From a bacterium (GTDB lineage: Bacteria > Myxococcota_A > UBA9160 > SZUA-336): a DNA stretch of 42,635 bases. The DNA lies in contig JAAELY010000016.1 of assembly GCA_024226335.1 (NCBI GenBank), forward strand, positions 1 to 42,635, read 5' to 3'. Shown in pieces: positions 29,855-37,953 of this stretch (positions are counted from its first letter, which is position 1; each line of letters opens with the position of its first letter). A program made the position numbers and the translations under genes. The notes beneath the pieces were generated by a model. That model worked only from the letters and a program-made list of their open reading frames with translations. It was not told the DNA's origin and ran no database searches.

Positions 29855-29888
29855 ACCACATGGGCTGAGTCGTCTCCCGCTCCTGCGC

Positions 29889-32219
29889 TTGACCGTGCCG
29901 TTTGCGCTGGGTGTCTTCGTCGAAGACACGCTGATGGCACCGATTCGCCTCTGCCTGGTCCTCTGTTTGGTCGCGGGAGTCCTTTGGATTCTTCGTCGCT
30001 CTTCCGCCTGCGCGGAAATCTCGCTCGGTATCGGGTTGGGAGCGCTTGCGCTTGCGCTGCGCCTTCACGCGCCCGTTCCGATTCCCGATCCGGGGCATAC
30101 GGTTCTGAGTCTGCTCGAAGCCCCGGTGCGCGATGCCTTCGGCTGTCGCGCTCTCGCACACGCTCACTCCACACATCCTGGTCGGATCTCTCTGCGCCTG
30201 CCAGAAGACGCGTGCCATCTCCTGCCCGGTCAACGAGTCGCGGCGCACGTGGAGTTCGAACGACCTAGACCTCAAACCAATCCAGGTGGTTCGGACCGTC
30301 GCAGGCGCCTGGCCCGGCGCGGCGTGCACGTGACCGGTCGGATTACTTCAGGCCGATGGGTGTTGCTGGCGAGCGGATCGCCAGGCGTGCCGGCCCTTCT
30401 GGAACGAGCCAGGCGAGCGATCGGAAACGCACTCGATCCAATCGATCAATCGCGCCGTTCGAGCGCTTTGTTGCGCGCGCTCGCGACGGGCGATCGACAG
30501 CGACTCGATTTCGAAACACGCTCCGCTTTTTCCCGTTCCGGAACGGCGCATCTGCTCGCGGTATCGGGCCTGCACGTCGGCTGGGTTCTGGCACTGGTGC
30601 ACGGGATCGGTCTGCGAATCCTCCGGCATTCTTCGCGACTCTTCATCTTGCGTCGAGCGGGCTCGCTCGCGCAGATTGCAGGTGTATCCTGCGCATGTCT
30701 GTACGCGGCGTTGTCCGGATTCGGCGTTCCTTCGTTGCGCGCGGCGACCATGGCCTTCGCCGGTGCGCTCGCCATCTCACGCGGACGCTCTCCCGCTGGC
30801 GCGAATGCGCTCGCGTTCGCCTGTCTGGTCGTTCTGGCGACGGACCCGGGTTCGCTCTTTGACGCCGGTTTTGCGCTCTCCTTTTGCGCAGTTGCGGGTC
30901 TGCTTCTCTGGCGGCCTCCGACCGCTGCATTCTCCGGACTCGTGCATTGCACGCTCGCCGCCACGTTGGCCACCGCGCCTCTGGTGGTGGCGATCGGCGC
31001 ACCACTACCGCGCGATGCGCTGGCTGCCAATGCCGTCGCGGTTCCGTATTTTGGACTCGTGGTCGTACCGGCCGCTCTGCTCACGGGTGCGGCCGGGGCG
31101 CTGTTTCCGGATCTGTCGGGTGGATTCTCGACAACGGCCCGCGTCGCAGCGGAGTTCGGAATCGAGCTGATCACGTGGCTGGAAAGTCCGGATCTGAGTC
31201 GAGCGCTCGGTGGGGCCGTTGAACTGGCCGCCGCTGTGTCGCTATCGGGCTTTGCGCTGCGCCTGTTGCTCGTCCAGCGACTCGTGCCCGCGACTCTCTG
31301 CATCGCGGGCGCCGCGGGTGGGCTCGTCCTCGCAGCGATGGACGGCCCGCGACCGAATGACACGACTTCCGCGCTCTTCTTTGACGTGGGTCACGGTGAT
31401 GCCGTTCTATTGCGTGATTCGGAACACGCCTGGCTTGTGGATGCGGGCCCGCGAGTCGGTGCTTTCGACGCGGGCCGTCACGTACTCGCGCCCGGTCTGC
31501 GCGCGCTTGGAGTGCGGAGGCTCGATGTCCTCGCAATCACTCATGCCGACAACGATCATATCGGCGGAGCTCGCAGCGTGATCCAGAGTCTTGCTGTGGG
31601 CGAGCTATGGCTGACCCGACTCGCATTGGAGTCAGAAGCGGCCGGTCCGTTGCGAGATGCCGCCGCTGCGCGGGGGATTCCGATTCGTGTCGTGGCGGCC
31701 GGGCAGAAGCAGGGCGATGAACGCGTGAGTCTGCAGGTGCTCTGGCCGGTATCTGAATTGCTGGATGTCTCGTCCAATCTCGGATCGCTCGTCTTGCGCT
31801 TCGAAACTCCGGGCGGATGCACCTTTCTGTCCGGCGATCTGCCTGTCCGTGCCGAGCGCACGCTCGCCGCAATGCAAACTCCTTGTTCGTTGCTGAAGCT
31901 CGGGCATCACGGCAGTCGGACGTCGAGCGATCCGCTCTTGCTCGACGCACTCTCACCGCTGGCGGCGGTTGCCAGTTCGGGCCGGCGCAGGCGGGCCGAA
32001 CTGCCTCATCGGAGCGTGCGCACCCGGCTCGCGGAGCGCTCAATTCCGCTCTGGATCACGCGGCGCCATGGAGCGATTGAAGCTCGTATGAAAGCGGGAG
32101 GTTTGGTCATACTGCCGTTTCTGTCCGCTCCGATCGAAGAGTTGACGGCCTGCAGTACTCGTTCGGGGGCTCTACACTGCCGGGATGGCCAAGCGACCCC
32201 CAGATCAGGACCCCGATGA
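29889..32219 (+). CDS. comEC: ComEC/Rec2-type DNA uptake membrane protein
   Basis: ComEC forms the inner-membrane channel for single-stranded DNA during natural transformation. The 776-residue product has N-terminal membrane helices and a soluble, OB-like segment of about residues 60-160. The central competence domain has ALATGDRQRLDFETRSAFSRSGTAHLLAVSGLHVG, a strong family marker, and about eight further helices. The C-terminal metallo-beta-lactamase domain includes LFFDVGHGDAVLLR, ITHADNDHIGG, LSGDL and LKLGHHGSRTSSD. The start is a TTG with no clear ribosome binding site; GTG at 29895 is an alternative. Other competence genes are not in the window, so DNA uptake is not proven. Confidence 0.93.
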   Translation: MTVPFALGVFVEDTLMAPIRLCLVLCLVAGVLWILRRSSACAEISLGIGLGALALALRLHAPVPIPDPGHTVLSLLEAPVRDAFGCRALAHAHSTHPGRISLRLPEDACHLLPGQRVAAHVEFERPRPQTNPGGSDRRRRLARRGVHVTGRITSGRWVLLASGSPGVPALLERARRAIGNALDPIDQSRRSSALLRALATGDRQRLDFETRSAFSRSGTAHLLAVSGLHVGWVLALVHGIGLRILRHSSRLFILRRAGSLAQIAGVSCACLYAALSGFGVPSLRAATMAFAGALAISRGRSPAGANALAFACLVVLATDPGSLFDAGFALSFCAVAGLLLWRPPTAAFSGLVHCTLAATLATAPLVVAIGAPLPRDALAANAVAVPYFGLVVVPAALLTGAAGALFPDLSGGFSTTARVAAEFGIELITWLESPDLSRALGGAVELAAAVSLSGFALRLLLVQRLVPATLCIAGAAGGLVLAAMDGPRPNDTTSALFFDVGHGDAVLLRDSEHAWLVDAGPRVGAFDAGRHVLAPGLRALGVRRLDVLAITHADNDHIGGARSVIQSLAVGELWLTRLALESEAAGPLRDAAAARGIPIRVVAAGQKQGDERVSLQVLWPVSELLDVSSNLGSLVLRFETPGGCTFLSGDLPVRAERTLAAMQTPCSLLKLGHHGSRTSSDPLLLDALSPLAAVASSGRRRRAELPHRSVRTRLAERSIPLWITRRHGAIEARMKAGGLVILPFLSAPIEELTACSTRSGALHCRDGQATPRSGPR

Positions 32220-32322
32220 GTGGAAGGAAGCTCGCACCCGACACTGGTCTCGGGTCAACTGGATTCTCAATATTGCGATGATCGCGGTGGTCACCCTGGT
32301 ACTGGTCCGAAACTGCAATTGA
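32185..32322 (+). CDS. 45-residue single-pass membrane micro-protein
   Basis: An ATG-started frame overlaps the last 35 bases of comEC in another reading frame. The product has a charged N-terminal half (KRPPDQDPDEWKEARTRHW) and one hydrophobic segment, WILNIAMIAVVTLVLVRNC, fitting a single membrane helix with the charged part probably in the cytoplasm. The protein is Trp-containing and compositionally sensible, unlike most out-of-frame shadows. There is no good ribosome binding site before the ATG, so coupling to comEC would be needed. It is followed, 15 bases on, by the convergent gmhB end. Function unknown. Confidence 0.45.
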   Translation: MAKRPPDQDPDEWKEARTRHWSRVNWILNIAMIAVVTLVLVRNCN

Positions 32323-32337
32323 GGTGCGCCCGGATCC

Positions 32338-32874
32338 CTAGGTCTTTTCGTCGACGATGTGTCGCGCGGCTTCGAGCAGATCCCGTGCAACCAGAATGCG
32401 ATCCTCTGGTGTGGGCTGCTCCGCACCCTTGCCCGTCAGCACGAGTGCTCCCTTGCAGCCGCAGGCTTCGGCCAGTTCGAGGTCCGAGGTCTTGTCGCCA
32501 ATCACCCAGCTGCTCGCCAGATCCGCCTCGAGTTCTCGCACGGCGCGCTCGATCAGGCCCGGCGCTGGCTTGCGACAGGTGCAGGCCTCGACCGGAGCGT
32601 GCGGGCAGACGTAGAGTCCGTCGAGTTCGATGCCTCCCGCCGCCAGGTCCGAGCGCAGGCGTTCGTGGAAGCGCTCCATTTCCGACATCTCGAACAAGCC
32701 GCGCCCGACTCCGGACTGATTGGTCACGATGGCCAGGCCGAACCCCGCACCGCGAAACAGGTGCAGGGCGTCGAGTGCACCGGGCAGGAGTACACAGTCC
32801 TGAACTCGATGTGCGTAATGCCGATCCTCGATCAGCGTACCGTCGCGATCCAGGAAGATGAACGGCCGGCTCAT
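32338..32874 (-). CDS. gmhB: D-glycero-beta-D-manno-heptose-1,7-bisphosphate phosphatase
   Basis: GmhB removes the C7 phosphate in ADP-heptose synthesis for the lipopolysaccharide inner core. The 178-residue HAD-type enzyme has the catalytic FLDRDGT (D9 and D11), IVTNQSGVGRG and the zinc-binding cluster C90-P-H92...C98-T-C100 followed by RKPAPG. The late motif VIGDKTSDLELAEACG is also present. All GmhB hallmarks are visible. The ATG at 32874 overlaps the stop of the upstream aminopeptidase gene (ATGA). A longer open frame upstream is that gene read out of frame. Confidence 0.93.
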   Translation of the reverse strand: MSRPFIFLDRDGTLIEDRHYAHRVQDCVLLPGALDALHLFRGAGFGLAIVTNQSGVGRGLFEMSEMERFHERLRSDLAAGGIELDGLYVCPHAPVEACTCRKPAPGLIERAVRELEADLASSWVIGDKTSDLELAEACGCKGALVLTGKGAEQPTPEDRILVARDLLEAARHIVDEKT

Positions 32875-33869
32875 TGCGAAACGCCTCCAGAGGGACAGGT
32901 TTCGGGTCGGCGCCCGGGTTTGTCGCGATGGGCGGCGATGAAAATCGCGAGATTGTCCACGCCTTCGAACTCCGCTTCGAAGCAGGGCAGGTCGCCCAGA
33001 TAGGTCTGCATCGCGACCACGTAGGCGTTGGAAAGCTCGCGGGTCTTGAAGCCGGAGTAGCGCTGCGTTTCCCATTCCTGCGCTTCGAACAACGCACCCT
33101 GATAACGAGCAAAGACCTCGCCGCGTTCGCGGATCGCTTGTTCGACGTCTTCGCTCCGCTCGTAGAGTGCTTGCAGATCGCTGCGCAATGCGTGCAGTAG
33201 TTCTGCGAAGCGCTGATCGTCGCGAAAGCTGCGCTGGGCGCTTGCGACTCGTTCTGGCTTCTCGGCAAAGAAGGCCAGCGTCGCGCGGTGGGCGATGAAG
33301 GTTGCCAGGGATTCGTTATAGGCGGAGTCACCCGACACGAATACGGTCTCGTGAACCAGTTCGTGAAGCACGGTGTCGATGATGGCCCAGTCGGGCCAGC
33401 TCAGCATGGTGCGCGGAATCGGATCGTCAAAATAGCCGAGCGTGCTGTACAGCGCGGCGCTGCGCACATAGATATCCAATCCGTCGCCTTCCAGTTCCCG
33501 GGAGAAGCGTTGGGCGCGCGCGGGGTCGAAGAAGCTGCGATAGGCCATACTGCCTACGATCGGAAACCACCACGTGACCGCCTCGATCCGATCGGGAGGT
33601 GAAGCGACCGCCACCTGCAGGGCTTCATCCGGGGCGCGGTCGAGCAGATGTCGGTAGCTTGTGGTGGGAGCGAGTCCCAGGGATTGGCCGTAACGCAGAC
33701 CGGTTTGCAGGAGTTCGAGTGAATCGCGCTCACCGGCAGACAAGCTGGCGATGCGGTTTTCGTCGAGTGGTTCGCGATCCAGCAATACCCGAACCTGACC
33801 GACACCCAGATGCGCGAGATAGCCCACACCACAACCCGTCGAGTAGAGTGTGAGAAGCGAGAATGCCAC
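32871..33869 (-). CDS. Predicted lipoprotein aminopeptidase (COG4324-type)
   Basis: The protein belongs to a family of predicted zinc aminopeptidases. The zinc motif is HELVHE (H169 and H173 from the chosen start) with the downstream acidic ligand in YNESLATF (E186). A lipobox YSTGC is followed by GVGYLAHLGVGQ, and the family segment RYGQSLGLAPTTSYRHL is clear. The GTG at 33869 is the nearest standard start, but it leaves a very short signal without positive charge. Upstream codons (RTPVRRYSTL) look like the missing part, yet no standard start exists there. The frame is open to 34097. Its 5' end overlaps the divergent prmA start. The protein probably sits in the periplasm as a lipoprotein. 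Confidence 0.8.
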   Translation of the reverse strand: MAFSLLTLYSTGCGVGYLAHLGVGQVRVLLDREPLDENRIASLSAGERDSLELLQTGLRYGQSLGLAPTTSYRHLLDRAPDEALQVAVASPPDRIEAVTWWFPIVGSMAYRSFFDPARAQRFSRELEGDGLDIYVRSAALYSTLGYFDDPIPRTMLSWPDWAIIDTVLHELVHETVFVSGDSAYNESLATFIAHRATLAFFAEKPERVASAQRSFRDDQRFAELLHALRSDLQALYERSEDVEQAIRERGEVFARYQGALFEAQEWETQRYSGFKTRELSNAYVVAMQTYLGDLPCFEAEFEGVDNLAIFIAAHRDKPGRRPETCPSGGVSQ

Positions 33870-34738
33870 GAGCGTTGAGTAGCGCCGGACCGGAGTGCGA
33901 TGTCTTTCGCATCGAAAGCCCGGTTTCGGAATCCGAAAACCTCGTAGCCGAACTCCACTCACTGGGGACCTCGGGCATCGAGGAGCGCATCGTTTCGGGC
34001 GATCTCGAACGCGTAGTTCTGCTCGCCTATTTTTCGGCAGATCTCGAGGTCGAAGAGGCCCTGCGAACACTGGCCGATTCTCAGGTGCAGATTGCAATCT
34101 CGGGTCCCGAACGAGTTCCGGAAACCGATTGGGAAGTCGAGTGGCGTCGGGGCCTGGCCCCGCGTCGAGTGGCGGGCCTGTGGATCCGGCCTTCCTGGTG
34201 TGATTCCCCGGGGACCCCCGAGATCGTCATCGACCCGCAACAGGCTTTTGGATCGGGCGAGCATGCCTCGACGCGACTCGCGCTCGAACTGGTGCTCGAG
34301 GAGTTGCGGAGCGGTGACGAACTGCTCGATGTGGGTAGCGGCAGCGGGATTCTCTCGCTCGCCGCCTTGCGACTCGGCGCGCAGCGGGCGACGGGAATCG
34401 ATTTCGATCCCGCAGCCTGTCGGAACGCCGCCGAGAATCGAATGCGCAATCGGCTGCCTTGTGAATTCGTGTGTGGCACGCTGGCGGCGATCGATGCCGA
34501 CGCGCGCTTCGACCTGGTCGTGTGCAATATGCTCCTCGGGCGCATGGAGCCGTGGTTCGAGCGCATCTGTGCCCACGCCACTCGAAGTCTCGTTCTCTCC
34601 GGCTATCTGGAGTCGGAGTGCAAGCCTCTCGACGAATTCTGCGAGCGCGCGGGTTGGCGAACTCGACGAGAGTTGAAGGAAACGCAATCGGGCGATACCT
34701 GGTGTGCGCGAAGTCTGACTCACGCGCGCGCCCGATAA
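33863..34738 (+). CDS. prmA: Ribosomal protein L11 methyltransferase
   Basis: PrmA trimethylates lysines and the N terminus of ribosomal protein L11. The 291-residue product has the N-terminal substrate-recognition domain (LVAELHSLGTSGIEERI) and the Rossmann-type SAM-binding domain. The latter includes DPQQAFGSGEHASTRLALE, LLDVGSGSGILSLAALRLGA and the catalytic-region motif VVCNMLLGRMEPW, here CNML where ANIL is common. The start may be ATG at 33863 or TTG at 33875. It is flanked by minus-strand genes on both sides: its start overlaps the aminopeptidase start, and its last 19 bases overlap the convergent epimerase gene. Confidence 0.9.
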   Translation: MPRALSSAGPECDVFRIESPVSESENLVAELHSLGTSGIEERIVSGDLERVVLLAYFSADLEVEEALRTLADSQVQIAISGPERVPETDWEVEWRRGLAPRRVAGLWIRPSWCDSPGTPEIVIDPQQAFGSGEHASTRLALELVLEELRSGDELLDVGSGSGILSLAALRLGAQRATGIDFDPAACRNAAENRMRNRLPCEFVCGTLAAIDADARFDLVVCNMLLGRMEPWFERICAHATRSLVLSGYLESECKPLDEFCERAGWRTRRELKETQSGDTWCARSLTHARAR

Positions 34739-35667
34739 TCGTCGAGTAGTTCGCCGAGGGTTTCCTTCAGCGAAAAGCGCGCCGTCCAGCCCAGATTGCA
34801 CAGGCGTGACGCATCTCCGGCCAACGCAATCTGCTGGCTGGATTCTCCGCGGTAGAGCTCGGGATCGACCTCGACCTCGGGTTGGGCATTGGAGTGAGCG
34901 AGAAGCAGATCGAGCACTGAGCGGATGGACCGCGCCTGGCCGCTGGCGATGTTGTACACGGCTCCCGATTCCCCGCGCTCCATGAGCAGAAGATAGGCGC
35001 TCACGACATCGCGCACATCGCTGAAGTCGCGCATCGCCTCCAGGTTGCCGACGCGGATCAGCGGATCTTGTTGTCCGCGTTCGATGCGCACGATCTGCCG
35101 CGCGAACGCACCTTCGGCGTAGTCGGGTGGACGACCTGGACCGGTGTGATTGAAGGGGCGGGCGCGTATCAGATACAGGCCCTGTTCGCGCGCAAAGCCC
35201 ACGGCCAGTGCTTCGGCTGCGGCCTTGGTGGCGGCGTAGACGGATGCCGGCGCAAGCGCGGCTTCTTCCGTGTGTGGCGCGGCATCGGCCGATTGGTTTG
35301 GATACACCGCGCCCGTGCTCACGAGAAGCGTGCGCGAGCGCGGCGCGTGCGCGGCGAGTGCGCGCAGGAGATGCAACACCGAGTGCACGTTGACGCGCAG
35401 GGCTTCCAGCGGATCGGCGCGTGCTACCGACACCACGGCGATTCCGGCCAGGTGCAGAAGCCGGGTGGGTCGCTGTTCTTCGATCAGCGCATCGACTGCA
35501 TCAGCATCGCGCAGATCGGTCTCGATCCAGTCGATGCCGAGTTCGGGGACGGGAACACCGGGCTTGTTGACGCCCACGACTTCGTGACCCGCACGCCGCA
35601 ATCTCGGCACGAGCCACGAACCGACGAAACCGCCGGCACCGGTTACCAGGACTTTTTCCCCTCTCAC
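34720..35667 (-). CDS. NAD(P)-dependent sugar epimerase, GDP-6-deoxymannose reductase-like
   Basis: This is a 315-residue extended short-chain dehydrogenase. It has the nucleotide-binding GAGGFVG (10-16), the catalytic Y144-x3-K148 with the upstream serine/threonine pair in LVSTGAVYPN, and the substrate segments RPFNHTGPG and RDFSDVRDVVSAY. The RPFNHTGPGR segment is typical of GDP-4-dehydro-6-deoxy-D-mannose reductase (Rmd), which makes GDP-D-rhamnose. A related epimerase or dTDP-rhamnose enzyme cannot be ruled out. A membrane protein that may use such sugars is encoded just upstream on the same strand, which fits a surface-sugar role by inference. Confidence 0.85.
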   Translation of the reverse strand: MRGEKVLVTGAGGFVGSWLVPRLRRAGHEVVGVNKPGVPVPELGIDWIETDLRDADAVDALIEEQRPTRLLHLAGIAVVSVARADPLEALRVNVHSVLHLLRALAAHAPRSRTLLVSTGAVYPNQSADAAPHTEEAALAPASVYAATKAAAEALAVGFAREQGLYLIRARPFNHTGPGRPPDYAEGAFARQIVRIERGQQDPLIRVGNLEAMRDFSDVRDVVSAYLLLMERGESGAVYNIASGQARSIRSVLDLLLAHSNAQPEVEVDPELYRGESSQQIALAGDASRLCNLGWTARFSLKETLGELLDDYRARA

Positions 35668-35696
35668 AGGGAGAGAATTAGCACGCTCGGCCGCGT

Positions 35697-37556
35697 CTAA
35701 CCGGACTGTTCCTCGGATTCGCCCGTGAGGCGCCGGGCCAACGCTTCGTAGTGCTCAGCGCGCTCTCCATCCTGGAAGGCGCGTCGGTAGACGACCGCCA
35801 GATTGCGAATTGCGGGCAGGTGCGAGGGATCGTGCTCCAGCGACTCCAGGAATAGCTCGAGCGCGCCCTCGAGGTCACCGCGTGTGGCGTGCAGGCGGCC
35901 CAGATTGTTGTAGGCCGCCGCGAAATCCGGACGGAATTCGATCGCCTGCTCGTAAGCCTCGATGGCTCGATCCGTCTTTCCGAGGCGCTCGTGAATCACA
36001 CCCTTCTGAAACCAGGCTTCCGAGTACTCGGGCCATTTCTGGAGAGCGGACGAGAGCGCGTTCTGCGCATCGACGACGCGACCCATGCTCAGATAAGTGT
36101 CGGCTAAGCCAATATACGCGGGCCTGTAGATCGGCAGGATCGTGCGCGCCTTTTCGTAGTGCATCAATGCCAGTTCGAAATCACCGGATTCCCGGTAGGC
36201 GTTGGCCACTCCCTTGTGTGCGCGAACAGAGCGTGGATAGCGGTCGACCGCGTCCTGCCACAGGCTCAGTTCGCTGCTCCAGATGCGGTTGCGCAGCACC
36301 GTTGCCGAACCGAGCAACACCAGTACCCCTACGCCGAATGCGAGCATGGGTCGCCCCCAGCCCGGCTTGCGTGCGAGTTGCACTCCCAGCCCGGCCAGCG
36401 CCACGCAGATCCCCGCAGCGGGAAGGTAGAGGAAGCGCTCGGCAAAAACCTCGTGCCAGCGGATGAAGCCCATGGTCGGCGCCAGAAAGAGCAGGAACCA
36501 GATGCCGCCGAAACCGATCCAGTTCAGTCGCCAGAGGCCGATCGCCGTGAGCACCAAAAGTGCGATCAGCGTGCCGAGGTCCAGGACCTCGAGAGGAGTC
36601 CAACCCGGCGCCGCAATCTGCATCGCGTCGTAGAAGTAGTCGACCGATTGGCCAATGGGAACCAGCAACAGACGCGCACCGGTGCCGACCAGGCGCGCGC
36701 GATCCGTGAAACCGAGTTCCTCACCGTTCGCGTCGTAGTAGCTAGGGGAGCCGCCGCTTTCCTGCAGGTAGACGCTGAAGGTCGACTGGGAGACCAGCGC
36801 GGCGGACGCGATCAAGACCAATGCGATCGCGCCCAGATAGCGCAGTGGTTGCTCGCCCATGATGCGTCTTAGGGCGGTGGGCAGGTTCGCGCGCCCCTGG
36901 CCGGATTGTTCGCTCAGCCCGCGCCGATAGAGGTCGACCAGAATGAACCCCGCCACCGCGATGATGCCCACCTCTTTGGAGGCGATCGACAAATAGAGCG
37001 AAATCGCGGCCAGCGCGATCCAGCGGAATCCACCTGAACGGCGCGCGTGGTCCATCAGGAGTACGGCAAGGAGCGCGAAAAGCGCTGCGAGCAAGCCGCG
37101 CACACCCGAGGCCGGGGTCACGACATCTGTAAGTATGGGATGCACCGCGAAGAGTGCACCCGACCACCAACCCAGCCAGCGATCGCCTGATAACCTCGCG
37201 ATCAGCGCGAAGAGCAGAATCGCTACACAAGCATGCAAGATGATATTCGTCGCGTGATAGAGCTCTGGCGCGGGGCCGGCCAGCGCCCATTGTGCAGCCT
37301 GGAGCGCCTTGCGGGTCCAGCGGGCGCGCAGGAAAAAGCCGCTTTCCTTGAGTCCGATCGCCGGGATCAGGTTGTCGAGTGAGCGGATCTCAGGATTCTG
37401 CAGGATCAACGGGATGTCGTCGTACAGAAATGGATTGGAGAGCGAATCCGCGTAGGCCAGAGAGGCCAGCACCAACAGAAGGACCGCCAGAAGCCAGGAA
37501 GGCAACGGGCGAAACCTGGCGGGCTTCACGACATCAGGCTGCGGTAAATTACTCAC
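35697..37556 (-). CDS. Multi-pass membrane protein with C-terminal TPR repeats (TMTC-like)
   Basis: From GTG at 37556 the product has 619 residues. About the first 400 form ten or so membrane helices, with a first extracytoplasmic loop NPFLYDDIPLILQNPEI. That loop, with its DD pair, resembles GT-C-fold glycosyltransferases of the TMTC/PMT kind. The C-terminal 180 residues are about five tetratricopeptide repeats, for example AHKGVANAYRESGDFELALMHYEKA and AYNNLGRLHATRGDLEGALELF. The architecture matches bacterial TMTC-like proteins, probably protein- or surface-glycosylating; activity is inferred. An in-frame upstream start at 37628 adds 24 residues that look like leader. The putative rhamnose-nucleotide gene follows by 30 bases on the same strand. 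Confidence 0.8.
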   Translation of the reverse strand: MSNLPQPDVVKPARFRPLPSWLLAVLLLVLASLAYADSLSNPFLYDDIPLILQNPEIRSLDNLIPAIGLKESGFFLRARWTRKALQAAQWALAGPAPELYHATNIILHACVAILLFALIARLSGDRWLGWWSGALFAVHPILTDVVTPASGVRGLLAALFALLAVLLMDHARRSGGFRWIALAAISLYLSIASKEVGIIAVAGFILVDLYRRGLSEQSGQGRANLPTALRRIMGEQPLRYLGAIALVLIASAALVSQSTFSVYLQESGGSPSYYDANGEELGFTDRARLVGTGARLLLVPIGQSVDYFYDAMQIAAPGWTPLEVLDLGTLIALLVLTAIGLWRLNWIGFGGIWFLLFLAPTMGFIRWHEVFAERFLYLPAAGICVALAGLGVQLARKPGWGRPMLAFGVGVLVLLGSATVLRNRIWSSELSLWQDAVDRYPRSVRAHKGVANAYRESGDFELALMHYEKARTILPIYRPAYIGLADTYLSMGRVVDAQNALSSALQKWPEYSEAWFQKGVIHERLGKTDRAIEAYEQAIEFRPDFAAAYNNLGRLHATRGDLEGALELFLESLEHDPSHLPAIRNLAVVYRRAFQDGERAEHYEALARRLTGESEEQSG

Positions 37557-37953
37557 GGAGTATTTATACCACAGGTGTCCAGGGGGCGCGTGACTCCGAG
37601 TGGGTATCAAAAAGATCAGTATTGTCACTGAGTTATAGCTAGCGATGCACGGAGATGCCTGCGCGATTCCGGGGATTTGCTACGAAGTTTTTTCAATACA
37701 TATTTCCCGAAATTCGGGTATACTGCCTCCGATTTTGCGTGGCTCCGTCGCCATTTCTGCGAGTCCCTCGGATAGATCGGCGGCGGGATCTGCAGCGGTC
37801 AGCAAGGGATTGCCACCTTTTTGATGGGGAAGCCACTCATCAATGCAGACGAATAGGTCGCTCTTGTGCCCCTGTCACAGGTCGCTGACTTTGCTGAATT
37901 GGACACAGGGTACTCGGTGGCCGGATGGATCGAGTTAGAGGGGGACTAAGAGG
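37557..37953. other. 397-base spacer with promoter and structured leader
   Basis: The gap separates the divergent TPR and PEP-CTERM genes. A 13-base palindrome, CCCGAA-A-TTCGGG (37706-37718), touches a TATACT -10 box (37719-37724); a good -35 box is lacking. Downstream on the plus strand three stems are visible. CCGTCGCC (37745-37752) pairs with GGCGGCGG. TTGATGGG (37821-37828) pairs with CTCATCAA (37836-37843). GTCAGC (37798-37803) can pair with GCTGAC (37884-37889), or its TCAGCAA with TTGCTGA (37891-37897). The last two are alternatives. No tRNA or convincing coding frame is seen. Confidence 0.45.
37706..37724 (+). promoter_or_regulatory. Palindromic operator-like site with -10 box
   Basis: The perfect inverted repeat CCCGAA/TTCGGG around a single A lies directly before TATACT, within an unusually AT-rich stretch. 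A protein bound here would cover the -35/-10 spacer of the PEP-CTERM gene promoter. The site is seen in sequence; its use is inferred. Confidence 0.4.

Noticed and set aside
35068-35700. Plus-strand frame of 210 codons opposite the epimerase gene
   Set aside because: Antisense to a gene with complete dehydrogenase motifs; no motif of its own.
37725-37953. GEMM-type cyclic-dinucleotide riboswitch before the PEP-CTERM gene
   Set aside because: The GGCAAACC and GGTAGCCAGG-like core elements are not visible.
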